From contig NZ_BOLV01000016.1 in NCBI RefSeq assembly GCF_016861845.1, positions 1-64,000 of the forward strand: a stretch of DNA of 64,000 nt, given 5' to 3'. This document shows, piece after piece, positions 7,976 to 17,084 of this stretch. The notes below the pieces were generated by a model. It was not told the DNA's origin, searched no databases, and saw only the letters and a list, made by a program, of their open reading frames with translations. The translations under genes and the position numbers were made by a program. How positions within the stretch are numbered: position 1 is the first letter of the stretch; each line of letters begins with the position of its first letter. This DNA is from Lacticaseibacillus suilingensis. GTDB lineage: Bacteria > Bacillota > Bacilli > Lactobacillales > Lactobacillaceae.

Positions 7976-8800
7976 ATGAAAAAACTTTTCAAACGCATGA
8001 GCGTCCTGCTCGCCGCGGGGCTCTTAATCGTGGTGGCGGCAGGTTGCGGGAAACCCTTAGCGGATCAAGACGCCTTGGCCCGCGCCAAAAAGGCCGACAC
8101 CCTGGTTTGGGGCGTCAAAGCCGACACCCGGCTGTTTGGGTTGATGGATGTGAAGACCGGGTCGATCAAGGGCTTCGAAGTCGATATGGCCAAGGCGCTC
8201 ACCAAGCAAATTTTAGGCAGCAAAGGGAAGGCGGAGCTGGTGCAAATCACCTCTGATACCCGGGTGCCGATGCTCAAAGGTGGCAACGTGGACGCGGTGA
8301 TCGGCACCATGACCATCACGCCGGAGCGGCAAAAAGTGTTGAACTTCTCGGATTCCTACTTCAACGCCGGCCAGTCGCTACTGGTGCCGAAAGATAGCAA
8401 AATCAAGTCGGTAAAGGACTTGACCGCTGGCACCAAGGTGATTGGGGTGCAAGGCTCCAACTCCGTGGACAACATTCGCAAAGTCGCGCCGGCCACCAAG
8501 GTGTTGCAGCTCTCGGACTATGCGCAAGCCTTCACCGCCCTGAAGTCACACCAAGGCGATGCCCTGACCACCGATAACGGCATTTTGTATGGGATGTCGC
8601 AACAAGATCCCCGCTATGTCGTCGTGGGCGGCTCCTTCACTAAAGAGCCATACGGGATTGCCATGAATAAGGGCCAAACTAAGCTGACCAACGCCATGAA
8701 CAAGGCCCTCAAAACCTTGCGGCAAAATGGCACTTACGAAAAGCTGATCAACAAATGGTTTGGTGATGTGCCAGGCTTTGATATTAAGGAGGTGGGCTAA
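7976..8800 (+). CDS. Amino-acid ABC transporter substrate-binding lipoprotein
   Basis: A 274-residue extracytoplasmic binding protein. A lipoprotein signal ends in VAAGC (lipobox cysteine near residue 24), so it is tethered to the outer face of the membrane. The family 3 solute-binding fold is visible in LFGLMDVKTGSIKGFEVDMA, VIGTMTITPERQKVLNFSD and VIGVQGSNS. These motifs suit a polar amino acid such as glutamine or glutamate, but the ligand cannot be fixed by eye. The stop overlaps the start of the next gene (TAATG), indicating translational coupling. Confidence 0.93.
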   Translation: MKKLFKRMSVLLAAGLLIVVAAGCGKPLADQDALARAKKADTLVWGVKADTRLFGLMDVKTGSIKGFEVDMAKALTKQILGSKGKAELVQITSDTRVPMLKGGNVDAVIGTMTITPERQKVLNFSDSYFNAGQSLLVPKDSKIKSVKDLTAGTKVIGVQGSNSVDNIRKVAPATKVLQLSDYAQAFTALKSHQGDALTTDNGILYGMSQQDPRYVVVGGSFTKEPYGIAMNKGQTKLTNAMNKALKTLRQNGTYEKLINKWFGDVPGFDIKEVG

Positions 8801-9444
8801 TGTTCAAGATTATGTTTAGTAACTGGGATGCCCTCCTGTCTGGCCTTGGCTACACCTTATTAGCTAGTGTGATTGCCTTGATTGCCAGCTTGATTATCGG
8901 CACGGCATTTGCCTTGATGGAAATCTCCCTGCACAAATGGGTGCGGGTGATTGGCAAAGCATACGTGGAATTCATTCGCAACATTCCGCTGTTGGTCATT
9001 GCCATGGCCTTTTATGTGATCGTGCCGCAGTTCATTATGCAAATGGACGGCTTCACTGCCGGCACCATTGGTCTGACGATTTACACCAGTGCCTTTATCG
9101 CCGAAACGGTGCGCGCCGGTATTCAATCCGTGCCGAATGGCCAAATGGAGGGTGCGCGTAGCAACGGCTTGTCCTATATGCAGGCGATGACGCATGTGGT
9201 CTTTCCGCAGGCGATTAAACTGGTGATTCCGCCCTTGGGCAACCAGTTCATCAACCTGGTCAAAAATTCCTCGGTACTGGCGTTTGTCGCCGGCTTTGAC
9301 CTGATGTACCAAGGCAAGCTGATTGCCAATGCCACCTTCAACACGTTTGATACTTATTTGGCCGTTGGGGTGCTGTACCTGGTGATTACGATGCCGATGT
9401 CGTATGCGATGCGGTATCTGGAAAAACGTTGGCACACAGCCTAG
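8800..9444 (+). CDS. Amino-acid ABC transporter permease (first)
   Basis: A 214-residue inner-membrane permease of the HisMQ type, with about five membrane helices. The EAA loop, which contacts the ATPase, is recognisable in EGARSNGLSYMQAMTHVVFPQA. It overlaps the binding-protein stop by one base and has AAGGAGG inside the previous gene's end. It probably forms a heterodimer with the next permease. Confidence 0.92.
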   Translation: MFKIMFSNWDALLSGLGYTLLASVIALIASLIIGTAFALMEISLHKWVRVIGKAYVEFIRNIPLLVIAMAFYVIVPQFIMQMDGFTAGTIGLTIYTSAFIAETVRAGIQSVPNGQMEGARSNGLSYMQAMTHVVFPQAIKLVIPPLGNQFINLVKNSSVLAFVAGFDLMYQGKLIANATFNTFDTYLAVGVLYLVITMPMSYAMRYLEKRWHTA

Positions 9445-9459
9445 GAAGGGGGAGTCAGG

Positions 9460-10113
9460 ATGCAGAATTTTATTAACGCTTATTCAGCCGTCAACCTGAG
9501 TTACCTCTTGCGGGGGTTATGGGTCACGATTGAAGTGTCCGTGGTGTCGATTTTCTTCAGTTTCTTGATTGGCACCTTGCTGGGGATTGCTCGGTACGTG
9601 AAAATCAAATACTTCAGCGCGATTGTCGGGTTCATCATCGACCTCATTCGCAATCTGCCGCTGCTGCTCTTGCTGTTTTTCACCTACTTCGCCTTGCCGA
9701 ATATCGGGCTGCGCTTGTCGGTGATTCCGGCCTCAATCGTGGCGATGACGGTGTTCGAATCCGCCATGCTGGCCGAAATCATTCGCTCTGGGATCGGCGC
9801 AGTGCCGGTGGGCCAAATGGAAGCAGCGCGCAGTAATGGCATGAGCTACTCGCAAGCGATGATTCAAATCATTTTGCCGCAAGCCTTCAAAAAAATGATT
9901 CCACCGTTGGTATCGCAGTTCATTTCGCTGGTGAAGGATACCAGCTTGGCAACGATTATCTTGCTGCCAGAACTCACCCAGCATGCGCAGATTATTTATG
10001 GCCAGAACGTCAACTACACCATCCCGATGTTCGTGGCGCTGGCAGTGCTGTACTTCATCGTGAACTACGCATTGTCGGTCGGGTCGCGCATCATCGACCA
10101 TCGATTGAATTAG
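9460..10113 (+). CDS. Amino-acid ABC transporter permease (second)
   Basis: A 217-residue membrane permease, a paralogue of the preceding one. The EAA loop is EAARSNGMSYSQAMIQIILP. It has five or so helices, beginning at LWVTIEVSVVSIFFSFLIG. GGAAGGGGGAG precedes the ATG and the gap to the first permease is only 15 bases. It completes the importer: one ATPase, one binding lipoprotein and two permeases. Confidence 0.92.
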   Translation: MQNFINAYSAVNLSYLLRGLWVTIEVSVVSIFFSFLIGTLLGIARYVKIKYFSAIVGFIIDLIRNLPLLLLLFFTYFALPNIGLRLSVIPASIVAMTVFESAMLAEIIRSGIGAVPVGQMEAARSNGMSYSQAMIQIILPQAFKKMIPPLVSQFISLVKDTSLATIILLPELTQHAQIIYGQNVNYTIPMFVALAVLYFIVNYALSVGSRIIDHRLN

Positions 10114-10120
10114 ATGGGCT

Positions 10121-10286
10121 GTGACAAAAAGCGGTTTTGGGGCCGACAGGTAGCCTTTCTAACGCATGTCAGCCTGTACGCGCTTCGCGCTACAGGCTGA
10201 TCAAGCCATGCACCTAGTCCGAACTCTGGACTCGGTGCATGGCGTAGCTAGCTGCTCGGCCCCGGCTTTTTGGCACGTAACTCTGC
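10121..10286. repeat. Structured intergenic palindromic repeat
   Basis: An outer stem joins GGGGCCGA near 10140 with TCGGCCCC near 10256. Conserved CAGGTAGCC and GCGTAGCTAGC arms enclose CCATGCACC/GGTGCATGG capped by AGTCC..GGACT. One arm also holds an extra hairpin, CAGCCTGTA..TACAGGCTG. The end TTTTGGCACGTAACTCTGC recurs at about 26790 and, inverted, at about 21770. Confidence 0.7.
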
Positions 10287-10307
10287 TGGAATATGCATCC
10301 CTAATCA

Positions 10308-10336
10308 GGCGGTGGTGCCTTTGCACCGCCGTTTTT
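10308..10336 (+). terminator. Terminator of the amino-acid importer operon
   Basis: GGCGGTG pairs with CACCGCC across a short loop and is followed by GTTTTTG. It lies after the repeat and before the mannosidase promoter. Confidence 0.75.
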
Positions 10337-10424
10337 GAATCCCGAAATTCCTGCTATGTCAATGTGTTGTTACCAAAAGTTCTGCGCTATACTGGGCGTA
10401 ATTTAAGAATTCGAGGAGAAAACA

Positions 10425-13400
10425 ATGACAGCAGAATTTGATCAACGTAAGGTCAATCAGCAGTTGCGTTTGCTCGATCAGGCGTTGTATGCGGACTTTC
10501 AGGACCTCTCTGATTTGGCGTTGTGGCATGAAACCAGGGCGGATCACCGCACCTTGCCGCCAGCCGAGGCGCAGTGGCAGGCGGTTCAGCTTGGTGATCA
10601 TTGGTCCGGAAGGGACGATTATCACTGGCTCCGCTTTACCGTGCCAGTGCCAGCGGCCAGCGAAGCCACCGTGGCGAAACTGGACGTTGGGCGCACCGGG
10701 GATGGCAACAACTCGGGTTTTGAAGGGCTGCTGTTTGTGAACGGTCAAGTGCGTCAAGCGGTGGATAGCAACCATGAGGAAATTTTCTTTGGCCCCGAAT
10801 ACGCCGGGCAGCAGGTGGTCTGTCATTTGCTGATGTGGAGTGGCTTGGAAGGCGGCGGGCCAAAAAAGACCCAGCACTTTGTCTTCAACCAAGCAGCGTT
10901 CGGTCCTGAGCACCGGCTGGCGCGGCAGGCGTACCGTTATCTGGCCAACATCGTGAATCTGATTCCGGAATTGCATGCCGATGATCCGCTGCGCTATGAC
11001 TATCAGCGGCTGGTGAAGCAGGCCTTCAGCCACTTCTTCTGGGCCACCTTGACGCCGGCCGCGTTAGATGAGGCTTGCGGTCAGGTGATGGCCTTGATTG
11101 AGACTTTCATCACGGCGCATCACGGCAGTAAACTGGCCTTTAATATCGATGCGATTGGCCAAACCCACATCGATGTCGCGTGGCTCTGGCGGTATCGCCA
11201 CACTCGGGAAAAGGCGCGCCGGTCTTTTGCCACGGCGCTGCGCCTCATGGACCGGTATCCTGAGTTCAAGTTCTTCTATTCCACGCCGCAAGTCCATAAG
11301 TTTATTGAACAAGATGACCCGACGATGTTCAAAGCCATTCAGCAGCGCGCCAAAGAAGGCCGCTGGGAACCAGATGGCGGTACCTGGGTGGAGCCGGATA
11401 CCAACCTGCCTTCTGGCGAAGCGCTGACCCGCCAGTTCTTGTATGGCACGCGTTATTTCGAAGCGAAGTTTCATCACCGCCAGACGGTGCTGTGGTTACC
11501 AGACGTCTTCGGCTACTCCTATGCCTTGCCGCAGATCATGCGAGGCTTTGGTATCGAGCGCTTTGCCACCACCAAAATTTCGTGGAACGATACCAACCGG
11601 ATGCCGCATGACGTGTTCATGTGGACCGGCCTCGATGGCAGCCGCGTTTTGACCGAATTCATCACCACCACCGAGCGGACTTACGATTACACCAATCCGA
11701 AAGAGTGGAAGTACACCTACAATGGCGAAATTTCCCCGCATGTGATCATGGATTCGTATCGTGCCTACCAGGATAAGGACCTGACCAATGTCCTGCTGAT
11801 GCCTTATGGTTTCGGGGACGGCGGCGGTGGCCCGACCAAGGAAATGATTGAAAACATTCAGGTCATCGATCGGCTGCCAGGGATGCCGCACATCCAAAAC
11901 AAAACCGTGGCGGACTTCTTCAGCGATTTGCAGCAAACCTTTACGGCTAACCAGACGCCCTATCCGGAATGGAACGGTGAGCTCTACTTAGAATACCACC
12001 GCGGCACCTACACCTCGCAGGCGGCCATTAAGCGGCAAAACCGCAAGCTCGAACTGGCCGTGCGGCGGGCTGAAATCATTGCCACCACCGCTTGGGTGCA
12101 GCAGGGCGTCGCCTATCCGAAGACGGCTTTTGATCGCATCTGGGAAATTCTGCTGCGCAATCAATTCCATGATGTCTTGCCCGGCTCGGCGATTGGTGAA
12201 GTCTATGAAGATGCCAATGCCTTGTACGCTGAAGCCCGGCAGCTAGTGGCTAACATTATTGCCGACCGGCTGCCCGCTGGTTCCTCCGATCAGTACACCT
12301 TGTTTAATCCCACGCAATTGACCCATCTCACGGTGTATATTGCCCAGCCTGAAGCCGGCATTTTCGAAGACAACAGCGGTAACCAAATTGCGGCCCTGCG
12401 TGAAGGCCGCGGCTGGCGGCTGCCGCAAGTGGCGATTGCGCCTTTTAGCAGTCGCAAGGTGCATTTTGTTCCAGTGAAACAGACGCTACACCAGCAGACC
12501 CTGGCTGTGGATCACCTGACCACCCCGCATTACGAGCTGGCCTGGAATGCCAAGGGTCAACTGACGCGGCTGTTCGATCGTGACCATCAGCGGGAGGTGC
12601 TAACGCCAGGCGGTTTGGGCAATGTGCTGCGGGTGTATGAAGATCGGCCAACGGCGTTTGATAATTGGAATATTGATGCCGATTACCCGGCCAAGTCCCA
12701 AGAGCTGGCGGCAGACCAAATCACCGTCACCGCCGACGAAGCTGGTTATGAAGTGGCGATGCATTACAACTTCCATCATTCGACAGTGAGCCAGACGTTG
12801 AAAATTCCGCTGGATTCCCGGCGGCTCGATTTTGTCACCAGCGCCCAGTGGCACGAACATGAGCTCCTGCTCCGGACCAGTTTTGATCTCAATGTCATGA
12901 CCGATGTGGCCCGCTACGACATCCAGTATGGCAATATGACCCGGCCGATTGCCCGTAACACCTCTTGGGAACAAGCCAAATTTGAAGTCGTCGGCCACCA
13001 GTGGGCCGACATGAGCCAGCGTGACTATGGGGTGGCGCTGCTCAATGATTGCAAATACGGCTATGCCGCCACGGCAGCCGGGCTGAGCTTGTCGTTGATC
13101 AAAGCCGGGGTCTATCCGGATCCGGACGCCGATCAAGGCCAGCATGATTTCACCTACAGCCTGCTACCACACGAAGGCGACTACTTGGCAGGCGGCGTGG
13201 TTGAAGCCGCGGCGGCGCTGAATGACCCAGCGGTGGTGCTGCCCGGCGTCGCGGCGAGCCTGCCCGCATTGTTCACGGTAGCCAGCCCGACTGCTGGCGT
13301 GGATGCCATCAAGCAAAGCGAAGCCGGGGATGCGGTGATCATCCGCCTGCATGATTTCTCTGGCGCGGCAACGACCGTCAGCGTGACACCGAACTTTGCT

Positions 13401-13526
13401 TATACTCAGGCCCAAGAGGTGCGGCTGGACGAAAGCCCAGTGCGTGACCTCACCGCCAACGCAGACGGAGCGGTGTCAGTTGAGCTGCATCCTTATCAGA
13501 TTGTGACCTTGGCGTTTAAGCGCTAA
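10425..13526 (+). CDS. Alpha-mannosidase, glycoside hydrolase family 38
   Basis: A 1033-residue cytoplasmic enzyme with no signal peptide that should release alpha-linked mannose from imported oligosaccharides. The GH38 zinc-site motif is QTHIDVAWLW (H248, D250) and the nucleophile aspartate is D360 in WLPDVFGYS; PYGFGDGGGGPT and NQFHDVLPGSAIGEVY are further family motifs. The catalytic barrel and middle helical domain occupy roughly 230-620 and the beta-sandwich C-terminal part the rest. Full length for bacterial GH38. A -10-like TATACT lies at 10388-10393. It stands alone, with no sugar transporter beside it. Confidence 0.95.
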   Translation: MTAEFDQRKVNQQLRLLDQALYADFQDLSDLALWHETRADHRTLPPAEAQWQAVQLGDHWSGRDDYHWLRFTVPVPAASEATVAKLDVGRTGDGNNSGFEGLLFVNGQVRQAVDSNHEEIFFGPEYAGQQVVCHLLMWSGLEGGGPKKTQHFVFNQAAFGPEHRLARQAYRYLANIVNLIPELHADDPLRYDYQRLVKQAFSHFFWATLTPAALDEACGQVMALIETFITAHHGSKLAFNIDAIGQTHIDVAWLWRYRHTREKARRSFATALRLMDRYPEFKFFYSTPQVHKFIEQDDPTMFKAIQQRAKEGRWEPDGGTWVEPDTNLPSGEALTRQFLYGTRYFEAKFHHRQTVLWLPDVFGYSYALPQIMRGFGIERFATTKISWNDTNRMPHDVFMWTGLDGSRVLTEFITTTERTYDYTNPKEWKYTYNGEISPHVIMDSYRAYQDKDLTNVLLMPYGFGDGGGGPTKEMIENIQVIDRLPGMPHIQNKTVADFFSDLQQTFTANQTPYPEWNGELYLEYHRGTYTSQAAIKRQNRKLELAVRRAEIIATTAWVQQGVAYPKTAFDRIWEILLRNQFHDVLPGSAIGEVYEDANALYAEARQLVANIIADRLPAGSSDQYTLFNPTQLTHLTVYIAQPEAGIFEDNSGNQIAALREGRGWRLPQVAIAPFSSRKVHFVPVKQTLHQQTLAVDHLTTPHYELAWNAKGQLTRLFDRDHQREVLTPGGLGNVLRVYEDRPTAFDNWNIDADYPAKSQELAADQITVTADEAGYEVAMHYNFHHSTVSQTLKIPLDSRRLDFVTSAQWHEHELLLRTSFDLNVMTDVARYDIQYGNMTRPIARNTSWEQAKFEVVGHQWADMSQRDYGVALLNDCKYGYAATAAGLSLSLIKAGVYPDPDADQGQHDFTYSLLPHEGDYLAGGVVEAAAALNDPAVVLPGVAASLPALFTVASPTAGVDAIKQSEAGDAVIIRLHDFSGAATTVSVTPNFAYTQAQEVRLDESPVRDLTANADGAVSVELHPYQIVTLAFKR

Positions 13527-13552
13527 GCCAAATAACGCTTCAATGCAACACA

Positions 13553-13585
13553 AGAACCATCACTCAACGCACGAGTGATGGCTCT
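13553..13585. terminator. Bidirectional terminator
   Basis: AGAACCATCACTC (13553-13565) pairs with GAGTGATGGCTCT (13573-13585), followed by TTTTT on the plus strand. It ends the mannosidase gene and could also stop minus-strand transcripts arriving from the small toxin-like gene. Confidence 0.75.
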
Positions 13586-13630
13586 TTTTCACTTATAAGT
13601 AAGCGTGTGGGTTAGCGACAACCGGGACGA

Positions 13631-13717
13631 TCATCGTCGCCGAGCCAACCAGTCGGCGAATAGTTCGGTCACTATCCCCACCACGGGGGCGATGCTTGCC
13701 ACAAATAGCATCGTCAA
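13631..13717 (-). CDS. Putative Fst/Lpt-like type I toxin peptide
   Basis: A 28-codon minus-strand frame with AAGGAGGGG nine bases before a TTG start at 13717 (an ATG lies two codons in, at 13711). The peptide has one hydrophobic helix containing SIAPVVGIVTELF, followed by ADWLARRR. This IAPxxVG..L..W pattern with a charged C-terminus is characteristic of the Fst/Lpt toxin family of Gram-positive type I systems, which insert in the membrane. An extended -10-like TGGGATACT lies upstream on the minus strand. CGGTTG-containing motifs recur on both sides, as in the direct repeats of Fst loci. No antisense RNA is proved. Confidence 0.55.
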   Translation of the reverse strand: MTMLFVASIAPVVGIVTELFADWLARRR

Positions 13718-13847
13718 TACAACACCCCTCCTTACGAGGCCGGTTGCCGACGATAGTATCCCATGAAAGTGATGAACTGGCGAGCAAACTGCCCAGTGCT
13801 GGTGAAGTCGTTTGTAGGGTAATTCGGATTATTGTTAAAATTTGAGG

Positions 13848-13876
13848 TTGACACTCACCGAAATTTCATTTATGCT
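13848..13876 (+). promoter_or_regulatory. Promoter of brnQ leader
   Basis: TTGACA (13848-13853), 17 bases and TATGCT (13871-13876) form a near-consensus sigma-A promoter just before the T-box leader. Confidence 0.8.
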
Positions 13877-13882
13877 AACTCT

Positions 13883-14140
13883 CAACAAAGACGAAGAGTA
13901 GCAGAGTAGTTGTCGTCATCAGCTCAGGGAGCCGTGGTTAGTGGGAAACGGTGTTGATCAAGCAGCGAAAGTAGGCTATGAGTCGCCGCGGCGAAGAGTC
14001 GCGGCTGGGTGCGCCCATTACAGCTACGGCATATCGCCAGTTTTCTGGCCGTACGCTCTGAGGTTAGTTTGGTGACGAACTGACAAGATAAGGTGGTACC
14101 GCGCTCAGCGCCCTTAGTAGTTAAGCTACTAGGGGCTTTT
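13883..14140 (+). promoter_or_regulatory. T-box leader controlling brnQ
   Basis: The leader contains GAGTAGCAGA near 13895, the T-box core AAGGTGGTACCGCG at about 14090-14103, and a terminator stem GCCC-TTAGTAG / CTACTAGGGGC with eight T (about 14109-14145). A branched-chain amino acid is expected from the downstream gene; ATC (isoleucine) at 13957-13959 is one possible specifier codon, not certain. Confidence 0.88.
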
Positions 14141-14174
14141 TTTTCGTCCCCGCAATTCGAATGGAGGCACTGAT

Positions 14175-15560
14175 ATGACCCAACCCAAATTAACGAAACG
14201 CCAGTATCTGGTGTTAGGTTCCATGTTGTTCGGTTTATTTTTCGGGGCCGGCAATCTGATTTTCCCGATTCACCTTGGTCAAACAGCTGGGGGCAACTGG
14301 CTGCCAGCCACGGTTGGTTTTCTGCTTTCCGCCGTGTGCTTGCCGCTGATGGCAATCTTGGCCATTTCGATGACCGAATCGGATTCCATGTTTCATCTGG
14401 CGCGGCCAGTGGGGAAAGGATTCGCCTTATTCTTTCTGGTGGCCACCCATGCCAGTTTGGGCTTGCTGATTGCCACGCCGCGCACGGCAACGGTGGCTTT
14501 TGAAATGGGTGTGCAGCCCTTTATCGGTAAGAACCACCTGCAACTGGCGCTGTTGCTCTTTTCGGCAGGTTACTTTGCCTTAACCTATTTCTTCTCGCGC
14601 CAGCCGTCCAAAATGACCGATTACGTGGGTAAGTTTCTCAATCCGGTGTTGCTGTTGCTGCTCGGGGCGGCATTCGCGGCAGCCTTCATCATCAAAGGTG
14701 ATGGCCCGCAGTTGCTGGCCGCAACGCATGCCACCGCCGCTGGCAGTCAGTTGACCAATGGCTTTTTGCAAGGTTATAACACCATGGATGCGTTGGCTGG
14801 ATTAGGCTTTGGGGTGACGATTGTGGCGGCGCTGGGCTTCTTCGGCGTCACCTCGCCGTGGCGCCGCAGCCAGGATGTCGCCAAGGTGGGGGCGCTGGCG
14901 ATGGGGCTGGAGGCGATCATCTACGCGCTGCTGATTGCGCTCGGTGTGTTGTCGCTGCGGTTCACCGCCACCACGGCCACTGGGGGACCGGCGTTCACCG
15001 CCATCATGACGCATTACACCGGTTTGATTGGCACCGGTCTATTGGCGGCGATGACGGTGCTGGCCTGTTTGACCTCGGCGATTGGACTGGTCACGTCACT
15101 GTCGCAGGACCTGGGTCATCGGTTTCCGCACATTGGCTTCAAGCGCTTTTTGCCGCTGACCTGCTTCGGGGCTTTTCTGATTTCGAATATTGGACTCAAT
15201 CAAATCATTGCTTGGTCAACGCCGGTGCTGATGTTGCTGTATCCACTGGCGATTGCGCTGATCATCTTGGGGCTATTGCACCCGTTCATTGGCAAAAACG
15301 GCCTGATTTATAAAACCACAGTCGGCTTAACGGTGATTCCGGCAGTACTGGATGCGCTCAATGCCTTGCCTCAACCCGCAGCGAACTGGGCTTGGATCCA
15401 GGCGGTTACTGGTTGGGCGACGCGGTTTATTCCGTGGTATCAGTACGCCATGGACTTTGTGCCATTCATGCTGCTGGGGCTCTTAGGTGGGGTGCTGCTA
15501 GCCAAAGCAACTGGCACCTTGCAACGGCCCGCCGCACTGGTTAGAGAAATTCGAGAGTAA
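14175..15560 (+). CDS. brnQ: Branched-chain amino-acid:cation symporter
   Basis: A 461-residue, roughly 12-helix membrane protein of the LIV-II family that takes up leucine, isoleucine and valine with sodium or protons. The diagnostic N-terminus is GSMLFGLFFGAGNLIFPIHL. Length matches BrnQ. ATG follows ATGGAGGC. Its T-box links uptake to uncharged tRNA for a branched-chain amino acid, so starvation raises import. Confidence 0.95.
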   Translation: MTQPKLTKRQYLVLGSMLFGLFFGAGNLIFPIHLGQTAGGNWLPATVGFLLSAVCLPLMAILAISMTESDSMFHLARPVGKGFALFFLVATHASLGLLIATPRTATVAFEMGVQPFIGKNHLQLALLLFSAGYFALTYFFSRQPSKMTDYVGKFLNPVLLLLLGAAFAAAFIIKGDGPQLLAATHATAAGSQLTNGFLQGYNTMDALAGLGFGVTIVAALGFFGVTSPWRRSQDVAKVGALAMGLEAIIYALLIALGVLSLRFTATTATGGPAFTAIMTHYTGLIGTGLLAAMTVLACLTSAIGLVTSLSQDLGHRFPHIGFKRFLPLTCFGAFLISNIGLNQIIAWSTPVLMLLYPLAIALIILGLLHPFIGKNGLIYKTTVGLTVIPAVLDALNALPQPAANWAWIQAVTGWATRFIPWYQYAMDFVPFMLLGLLGGVLLAKATGTLQRPAALVREIRE

Positions 15561-15562
15561 CC

Positions 15563-15614
15563 CAAAACCAGGTCCTGCCAAACCGCTTTAACGGTGAGAC
15601 AGGACCTGGTTTTT
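15563..15614. terminator. Bidirectional terminator between brnQ and hflX
   Basis: AAACCAGGTCCTG pairs with CAGGACCTGGTTT across about 22 bases; runs of A before and T after the stem suit both converging genes. Confidence 0.85.
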
Positions 15615-15620
15615 GTCATG

Positions 15621-16898
15621 TTAGTCTTCAATCAGATACTGGCGCAATTTGCCAGCTTGAATGGGGTTAACCGTAGTTTTGATGCGGGTGCCGTTTTCTT
15701 CATAGGCGGTGTCGATGACGCCGGTTTCGCGGTTGATGAAATCAACCACGCTGCCTTGGGCAAAGGGGATGAGGTAGGTATTGACCTGCGAGTCGGCGAA
15801 AATCCGGCTGGTTATCATCTCAGTCAAACGCTGGAGCGAGGCCTGGTCGCGGGCTGAGTAAATCAGCTGATTGCCGTTTTCTTCTGGGAAACGCGTGTCT
15901 GCCCGCAAGTCGGCCTTGTTATAGGCTTCAATCATCGGAATGTTCTCGATGCCGATACTGTGCAAGGTGTCCTCGGTGACTTTCATCATTTCCGGATAAT
16001 GCGGATCGTGGTAATCCACGACCTGAATGAGCAGGTCGGCATTGGCGGCTTCGGCTAAAGTGGCTTTGAACGAGTCGACCAAGTTATGCGGCAACTTGGA
16101 CACAAACCCAACCGTATCCGAGAGCAGGAACTTGCGATTATCCGGCAGGGTCAGCTGACGCACGCTGGTGTCCAAAGTGGCAAACAGCATGTCCTTTTCA
16201 AAGACCTGTTTGGTTTCCGGGTGATCGGCGAACAGATCCAGTAAGCCGTTCATGGTCGTCGACTTGCCGGCGTTGGTGTAGCCGACCAAAGCCACGACCG
16301 GCAGTTTGTTTTCGGTGCGCTTGGCGCGGCGCACCTCGGCGCCGATGTCAGCTTCTTTGAGTTCGCGGCGCAAACGGGCGATGCGTTTATTGAGCACGCG
16401 TCGGTCCATTTCGAGCTTGGTTTCACCAGCCCCGCGGTTGGCTAAGCCACCAGCACCACCGCCGCCTTGTTGATCCAGTTTGTTGGCACTGGGATGAAGA
16501 CGTGGCAAGGCGTATTGCAACTGGGCGATTTCAACTTGGGCCTTGGCCGACTTGCTAGCGGCGCGATTGGCGAAAATTTCCAAAATCAGCTGGGTGCGGT
16601 CGACCACATGCAGCTTCATTTGCTTTTCTAAGTTGCGTAGCTGCGACGGGCTGAGCTCGTCGTTCACCAAAACGGTAGTGGCGTCGTTGGCCCGCGCCAG
16701 TTCGGCGATTTCGTCGACTTTCCCGATGCCAAAGTAGGTGGCGCCACTGGCTCGGTCCAAGTTCTGCCGAGTTTCGCCGACAACGTCATAGTGGTTGGCT
16801 TTGGCGAGTTCTGCCAATTCTTGCATGGAATAGTCAAAATTGTCCTGCATCTTGGAAATGCCGGTGATGATTACTTTTTCTGGTTGTAATTGATCCAT
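15621..16898 (-). CDS. hflX: Ribosome-splitting GTPase HflX
   Basis: A 425-residue GTPase that binds stalled or stressed 70S ribosomes and separates the subunits. The N-terminal HflX domain (about 1-195) includes the glycine-rich GGGGAGGLANRGAGETKLE, a coiled-coil follows, and the G domain has G1 GYTNAGKST, G3 DTVGF and G4 NKAD. Length fits. ATG at 16898 follows AGGAGG. Upstream, a short leader peptide and an intrinsic terminator suggest attenuation responding to ribosome stalling, in line with antibiotic-induced HflX homologues in other Firmicutes. Confidence 0.96.
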   Translation of the reverse strand: MDQLQPEKVIITGISKMQDNFDYSMQELAELAKANHYDVVGETRQNLDRASGATYFGIGKVDEIAELARANDATTVLVNDELSPSQLRNLEKQMKLHVVDRTQLILEIFANRAASKSAKAQVEIAQLQYALPRLHPSANKLDQQGGGGAGGLANRGAGETKLEMDRRVLNKRIARLRRELKEADIGAEVRRAKRTENKLPVVALVGYTNAGKSTTMNGLLDLFADHPETKQVFEKDMLFATLDTSVRQLTLPDNRKFLLSDTVGFVSKLPHNLVDSFKATLAEAANADLLIQVVDYHDPHYPEMMKVTEDTLHSIGIENIPMIEAYNKADLRADTRFPEENGNQLIYSARDQASLQRLTEMITSRIFADSQVNTYLIPFAQGSVVDFINRETGVIDTAYEENGTRIKTTVNPIQAGKLRQYLIED

Positions 16899-16937
16899 AA
16901 ATCCTCCTGTGGCGCGCCTTGAAAAAAGACAAAAGAA

Positions 16938-16959
16938 GGGAAGCTGTCATCAGCTTCCC
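16938..16959 (-). terminator. Attenuator terminator in hflX leader
   Basis: On the minus strand GGGAAGCTG pairs with CAGCTTCCC around a four-base loop and is followed by TTCTTTTGTCTTTTTT. It lies between the leader peptide and hflX, so it would stop transcription before the gene. GCTGAT inside it can alternatively pair with ATCAGC just after the leader stop codon (about 17008-17013). Confidence 0.8.
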
Positions 16960-17013
16960 CAAATAATCCTGGTTCCGTAGATCCAACTCGCAAGTCGCGC
17001 CAAAAAACGCTGA

Positions 17014-17052
17014 TTATCCAATTAACTGCGTGGCAACAACTTTTAAACGCAT
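17014..17052 (-). CDS. hflX leader peptide MRLKVVATQLIG
   Basis: A 12-residue open frame read on the minus strand, from ATG at 17052 to TAA at 17014, with AAAGGAG nine bases upstream. It lies about 27 bases after a predicted start and before the hflX attenuator. Its coding DNA overlaps and adjoins pairing segments: GCGAGTT at 17054-17060 on the plus strand is complementary to AACTCGC at 16985-16991. It probably serves as a ribosome sensor, not a functional peptide. Confidence 0.7.
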   Translation of the reverse strand: MRLKVVATQLIG

Positions 17053-17084
17053 CGCGAGTTAGCTCCTTTCCTATATCTAGGTTC

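Noticed and set aside
13593-13787. A 64-residue minus-strand frame overlapping the toxin-like gene
   Set aside because: Its composition is unlike a protein and no ribosome site fits; the frame with AAGGAGGGG and a membrane helix is the better candidate.
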